Notes under the pieces: model-generated
Told to the model about the DNA's origin: nothing
Databases searched by the model: none
The model's input: the letters and a program-made list of their open reading frames with translations, nothing else
Source of the DNA: Caldisericota bacterium
GTDB lineage: Bacteria; Caldisericota; Caldisericia; Cryosericales; Cryosericaceae
DNA: 13,842 nucleotides
Reading direction: 5' to 3'
NCBI GenBank assembly: GCA_026390215.1
Contig: JAPLGJ010000178.1
Coordinates: 1-13,842 of the forward strand
In this document: positions 10,955 through 13,842 of the stretch, one piece after another
Layout: every line of letters starts with the position of its first letter
Numbering within the stretch: position 1 is the stretch's first letter
Translations under genes and position numbers: made by a program

Positions 10955-11811
10955 GCGACGGTGCTCCAGAAATCGAAGAAATTCAGAAACTGCGTGGGAT
11001 CCTGGTCAACGATTGCCTCGTACTGCTGTGCGAAGTCCATGACGAAGGCTCGCACCCAGGACCGCTCGTCTGAAGCTTCCGGGTTGATTGGTCGGCCAAA
11101 AACCAGCAGGAACCTTCCATCTGGCCGCCTCACCAGAAATCCAGGAATCCCGACGAGCTTCCTGCGAAACGAAAGCAGTGCCGCCCCGCGGGGAAAGAGA
11201 ACTGGCTTCCCAAAGAACTCCACTTCCTCTCCACTGCCAGTGTAGTCTCTGTCAGAGACAATGGCTGGGACTTCGCCCTCTGGAAGATGTCGGAGGAGGT
11301 CTCTCAACCCGAACCGGACGTCGTGAGCAGTCATTCCAAAACGCATTCGGAGGGACTCGTAGAGCCGCTCAACAACCCTACTGCTCTGTGACAGTGCAAT
11401 CGCGTGCGTCCGATAACCGCCCAACCCGAGCATCGCCCCGGCCAGCTCCCAGTGACCGTAATGCGCGGCGACCAGGCAGAACGGTCTGCCATCGGAACGC
11501 TCATTGAGCAACGCGCGCATGTCTGCGAAGTTCACGATCATCGATTCGATGCGTGCATCGCTCGTGGACGGTATCCCAAAGAAGTCGAGCAGGTTCATGC
11601 CAGCCTGTGCGAACGTCCGCAACGCCAACCGTGACAGCTGCCGATGACTCATTTCAGGCCTCATGATTCTCAGGTTCGCAAAGACCCCACGCCTCTGCGT
11701 GACGTTGAAGGCGAAGTAGCCCCACGCAATGAGCCCGGCAATGACCCGTTTGAGCCAGACGGGCAACACGGCGGCCATGCGAAAGGCGACTGTATACCAG
11801 AACGCCGTCAC
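10951..11811 (-). CDS. LpxL/HtrB-family lysophospholipid or lipid A acyltransferase
   Basis: With the start chosen here the protein has 286 residues, close to the usual 290-310 for LpxL-like enzymes. The catalytic HX4E motif is in AAHYGHWELAG (His117, Glu122). VSDRDYTGSGEEVEFFGKP (about 185-203) matches the family's second conserved block, and the C-terminus ends in FLNFFDFW. A hydrophobic N-terminal segment (about 1-38) fits membrane association. The family transfers acyl chains to lipid A precursors or other glycolipids on the inner membrane. The frame stays open to a GTG at 11847, but that start lacks a ribosome site. GTG 11811 forms a GTGA overlap with the NUDIX stop, matching the two neighbouring junctions. 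The exact substrate is unknown; presence of true lipid A is not proven. Confidence 0.88.
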   Translation of the reverse strand: MTAFWYTVAFRMAAVLPVWLKRVIAGLIAWGYFAFNVTQRRGVFANLRIMRPEMSHRQLSRLALRTFAQAGMNLLDFFGIPSTSDARIESMIVNFADMRALLNERSDGRPFCLVAAHYGHWELAGAMLGLGGYRTHAIALSQSSRVVERLYESLRMRFGMTAHDVRFGLRDLLRHLPEGEVPAIVSDRDYTGSGEEVEFFGKPVLFPRGAALLSFRRKLVGIPGFLVRRPDGRFLLVFGRPINPEASDERSWVRAFVMDFAQQYEAIVDQDPTQFLNFFDFWSTVA

Positions 11812-12371
11812 GTACTGCCCGCCGATACTTCGAACGCAGCATACCACAGTAACCCAATGAGTGTCTTCGCATCATTCACGCGCCCGTCGCGACACCGTTG
11901 AATGGCCTCGGTGACAGGCATGAGAACCGGCCTGATGAACTCGTCGGAATCCATCTCGGTGGAACCGTGTCGAAGCCCCTTCGCAACGTACAGTGTCAAC
12001 CGTTCATCGACAAAGCCGGGGCTGGGCCAGAATTCAATGCACTTCTTCCAGGAGCTCGCAACATATCCAGTCTCCTCCCGGAGTTCCCGGCGTGCGGCCG
12101 TAAGAAAGTGTTCCCGCACGTCACGGCGCCCAGCCGGGATCTCAAGCATGACCATCTCGGGGGCTGGTCTGTATTGGCGCACAAGGACGACACGATCATC
12201 GGCCGTCAATGCCACGACACAGACAGCTCCGCCCGCATACGTCACGACATCCCGATGAGCAACGCGGTCGTCCGGCAATCGGACGACCTTGTCCAGTACC
12301 TCTATGGACTTCCCGAGATACGCCTGTCGACATGACAGGACAGCCTCGAACATCCGCTGACGCGTCCTCAA
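11808..12371 (-). CDS. NUDIX hydrolase, ADP-ribose pyrophosphatase-like
   Basis: The 187-residue protein contains a perfect Nudix box (G81 to Y103): G-x5-E-x7-REL-x-EE-x-GY, which binds the metals for pyrophosphate hydrolysis. The preceding VRQYRPAPEMVMLEIPAG (64-81) is typical of the ADP-ribose/ADP-sugar pyrophosphatase subgroup (NudF-like), enzymes that split nucleoside diphosphate sugars into the monophosphate and sugar phosphate. The true substrate is not decided by sequence. The start is taken as TTG 12371, which overlaps the TGA of the subunit D gene by four bases; ATG at 12353 is an alternative that would remove six residues. It sits between V-ATPase and lipid-glycan genes, and a role in nucleotide-sugar turnover would fit the downstream glycosyltransferase, but that is inference. 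Confidence 0.9.
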   Translation of the reverse strand: MRTRQRMFEAVLSCRQAYLGKSIEVLDKVVRLPDDRVAHRDVVTYAGGAVCVVALTADDRVVLVRQYRPAPEMVMLEIPAGRRDVREHFLTAARRELREETGYVASSWKKCIEFWPSPGFVDERLTLYVAKGLRHGSTEMDSDEFIRPVLMPVTEAIQRCRDGRVNDAKTLIGLLWYAAFEVSAGST

Positions 12372-12988
12372 TGAGCCCGGATCATCTCCTTGATTTTCAG
12401 AAGCCTCGTGGTGTTTGCCCGTTCATTCTCGTCCAGTTTCGACGTAATAAACCGAATCGTCTCCTCGAGGTTGGGAATCATGACGTACTCGAGGGCATTC
12501 ACGCGCCGCCGGGTTCGCTGAATCTCCTCCGCCATCAGGCGTATGCTTGCCTCAATCTGAGCTAGCTTCACGATGGACGGCATCAACTCGTACAGCCTCA
12601 GGAGAGAAGCTTCCACTCCGGCTCCCTCCAGCCCGGCGAATGACGGAGACTCGAAATCCGAGATCGAGAAGGACAGCGTGGGCAAGGCCACATTCATGAC
12701 GGTCTTGGTTCCTGCTTCAATATCGAGACGAGTAGAGACTGTTCGCGAGAGAAGCTCCACAACGACCACCGGGTACGTGGCGGTTTGACCCTTGAACGCA
12801 GCCAGTGCGCCCGGCAGTTCGTGATCAACGTGCGCCCGATAGTCACCATACTCCTCCGCAAGCCTGATGAACGTCTTCATGAGACCCTCGAGCTTGTCTT
12901 TCAGAAGCTTGTGACCCCTCCGAGCAAGAACAAACCGCTTCTGCAGCCGCAGAAGCTCCATCCTGGTCGGATTGACCTTGAGGATCAT
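12368..12988 (-). CDS. atpD: V/A-type ATP synthase subunit D (central stalk)
   Basis: Subunit D is the rotor shaft of V/A-type ATPases, the functional counterpart of F-type gamma. The 206-residue product begins with the family signature VNPTRMELLRLQKR followed by RRGHKLLKDKLEGLM. Its C-terminal half carries EEIQRTRRRVNALEYVMIPN (154-173) and a long helix to the end. These two helical ends form the antiparallel coiled coil that enters the A3B3 head. The open frame extends upstream to 13087 inside subunit B, but the ATG at 12988 gives the canonical N-terminus. It lies eight bases after the subunit B stop, with AGGG upstream. The length is normal (about 200-220). Confidence 0.97.
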   Translation of the reverse strand: MILKVNPTRMELLRLQKRFVLARRGHKLLKDKLEGLMKTFIRLAEEYGDYRAHVDHELPGALAAFKGQTATYPVVVVELLSRTVSTRLDIEAGTKTVMNVALPTLSFSISDFESPSFAGLEGAGVEASLLRLYELMPSIVKLAQIEASIRLMAEEIQRTRRRVNALEYVMIPNLEETIRFITSKLDENERANTTRLLKIKEMIRAH

Positions 12989-12996
12989 CGCTGTCC

Positions 12997-13842
12997 CTAC
13001 GCCATACCCTTCGGCATGTACTTCTCTATCATGGCTACCGAGACACGCTTCAATTCCTGCAAGGGCAGCATCGAAAGAAGTTCCCACCCGATGGACAGGG
13101 TCTGTTCGATCGACCGGTCCTCATCGCGCCCTTGCCGGACAAAACGACGTTCAAATTCATCCGAGAATTTCACAAAGGTCCGGTCCGTCTCTGTGAGCGC
13201 CGACTCGCCGAGGACAATCGCAAGCTCCTTGGCGTCGCGTCCTCGGGCATAGGCGGCGAACAACTCGTTGAGAAGCCCAGAGTGATCCTCGCGCGTCTTG
13301 CCCTTGCCGATACCCTTGTCCTTCAGCCGGGAAAGCGATGGAAGCACATCGATGGGCGGGTAGATGCCTGCCTGATGCAATGACCTGCTCAGGAAGATCT
13401 GTCCTTCGGTAATGTAGCCCGTAAGATCCGGAATGGGATGTGTCTTGTCGTCTTCGGGCATCGTCAGGATCGGCAGCTGGGTGATCGACCCCTTCTTGCC
13501 CTTGATACGGCCAGCTCGCTCATAGATTGTAGCCAGATCCGTATAGAGGTATCCCGGATAGCCGCGCCTGCCCGGCACCTCTTTCCGTGCTGCAGAGATC
13601 TCGCGCAGAGCTTCGCAGTAGTTGGTCATGTCGGACAGGATGACCAGAACGTGCATTCCGAGTTCAAAAGCAAGATACTCTGCAGCGGACAGTGCGAAAC
13701 GGGGAGTCGCTATGCGCTCGATGACTGGGTCATTTGCCAGGTTCATGAACAGAACTGACTGGTTGATTGCACCACTCTTTCGAAAATCTGATATGAAATA
13801 GTCAGCCTCCTCGAATGTGATGCCCATCGCGCCAAAAACGAC
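12997..13842 (-). CDS. atpB: V/A-type ATP synthase subunit B (5' end off the window)
   Basis: This is the non-catalytic nucleotide-binding subunit of the A3B3 head. The window holds 281 codons plus the TAG stop; about 180 N-terminal residues of the usual 460 lie beyond the right edge. Diagnostic stretches are VVFGAMGITFEEADYF at the edge, LFMNLANDPVIERIATPR, SDMTNYCEALREISAARKEV, PGRRGYPGYLYTDLATIYER, ILTMPEDDKTHPIPDLTGY, and PPIDVLPSLSRLKDKGIGKG followed by KTREDH. The ATG near 13827 is internal (a conserved Met within VVFGAMGI), not the start. The order B-D matches known bacterial V-ATPase operons, so subunit A is expected just outside the window. Direction of use (ATP synthesis or ion pumping) cannot be read here. 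Confidence 0.98.
   Translation of the reverse strand, partial: VVFGAMGITFEEADYFISDFRKSGAINQSVLFMNLANDPVIERIATPRFALSAAEYLAFELGMHVLVILSDMTNYCEALREISAARKEVPGRRGYPGYLYTDLATIYERAGRIKGKKGSITQLPILTMPEDDKTHPIPDLTGYITEGQIFLSRSLHQAGIYPPIDVLPSLSRLKDKGIGKGKTREDHSGLLNELFAAYARGRDAKELAIVLGESALTETDRTFVKFSDEFERRFVRQGRDEDRSIEQTLSIGWELLSMLPLQELKRVSVAMIEKYMPKGMA

Noticed and set aside
11809..11847. Longer acyltransferase starting at GTG 11847
   Set aside because: No ribosome-binding site precedes it and it would overlap the NUDIX gene by 40 bases. GTG 11811 gives a four-base overlap like the adjacent junctions.
12989..13087. N-terminally extended subunit D starting at 13087
   Set aside because: The extra 33 residues lie inside subunit B coding sequence and do not match the family, whose N-terminus begins just before the VNPTRMELL motif.

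Overview
The window is almost entirely coding, and every supported gene reads leftward on the minus strand. Base composition is balanced to moderately GC-rich by eye. It looks like core chromosome of a deep-branching, probably diderm bacterium. The evidence is a V/A-type rotary ATPase in place of F-type genes, an LpxL/HtrB-family acyltransferase, and RNA polymerase subunits with expanded repeat domains. I cannot assign a phylum from sequence alone. Groups with bacterial V-ATPases (for example Caldisericota/Cryosericota, Spirochaetota, Thermotogota-like lineages, Deinococcota) are candidates only.

In transcription order from the right edge, the first unit is the tail of a V-ATPase operon: subunit B (5' end off the window) and subunit D. 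Three genes follow without gaps: a NUDIX hydrolase, an LpxL-like acyltransferase and a GT2 glycosyltransferase. Each of these three starts inside the stop codon of the gene before it (TTGA, GTGA and ATGA four-base overlaps), so they are probably translated as a coupled chain.

A 249-base intergenic region (10037-10285) separates this unit from the second one. It holds a plausible sigma70-type promoter. The second unit is rpoB, then a complete EF-G-like translational GTPase gene, then rpoC (3' end off the window). The gaps are only 21 and 16 bases, with strong Shine-Dalgarno sequences.

The main discovery candidate is the EF-G-like gene between rpoB and rpoC, two genes that are normally adjacent. 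It puts a ribosome-associated GTPase in the same transcript as the beta and beta' subunits. Second, RpoB carries an insertion of about 270 residues made of about four diverged copies of a short module. RpoC carries extra copies of a similar module between its second-zinc cysteines, which suggests parallel growth of both large polymerase subunits. Third, rpoB is not preceded by the usual rplK-A-J-L ribosomal protein genes. No RNA gene, mobile element, CRISPR array or plus-strand gene could be supported.
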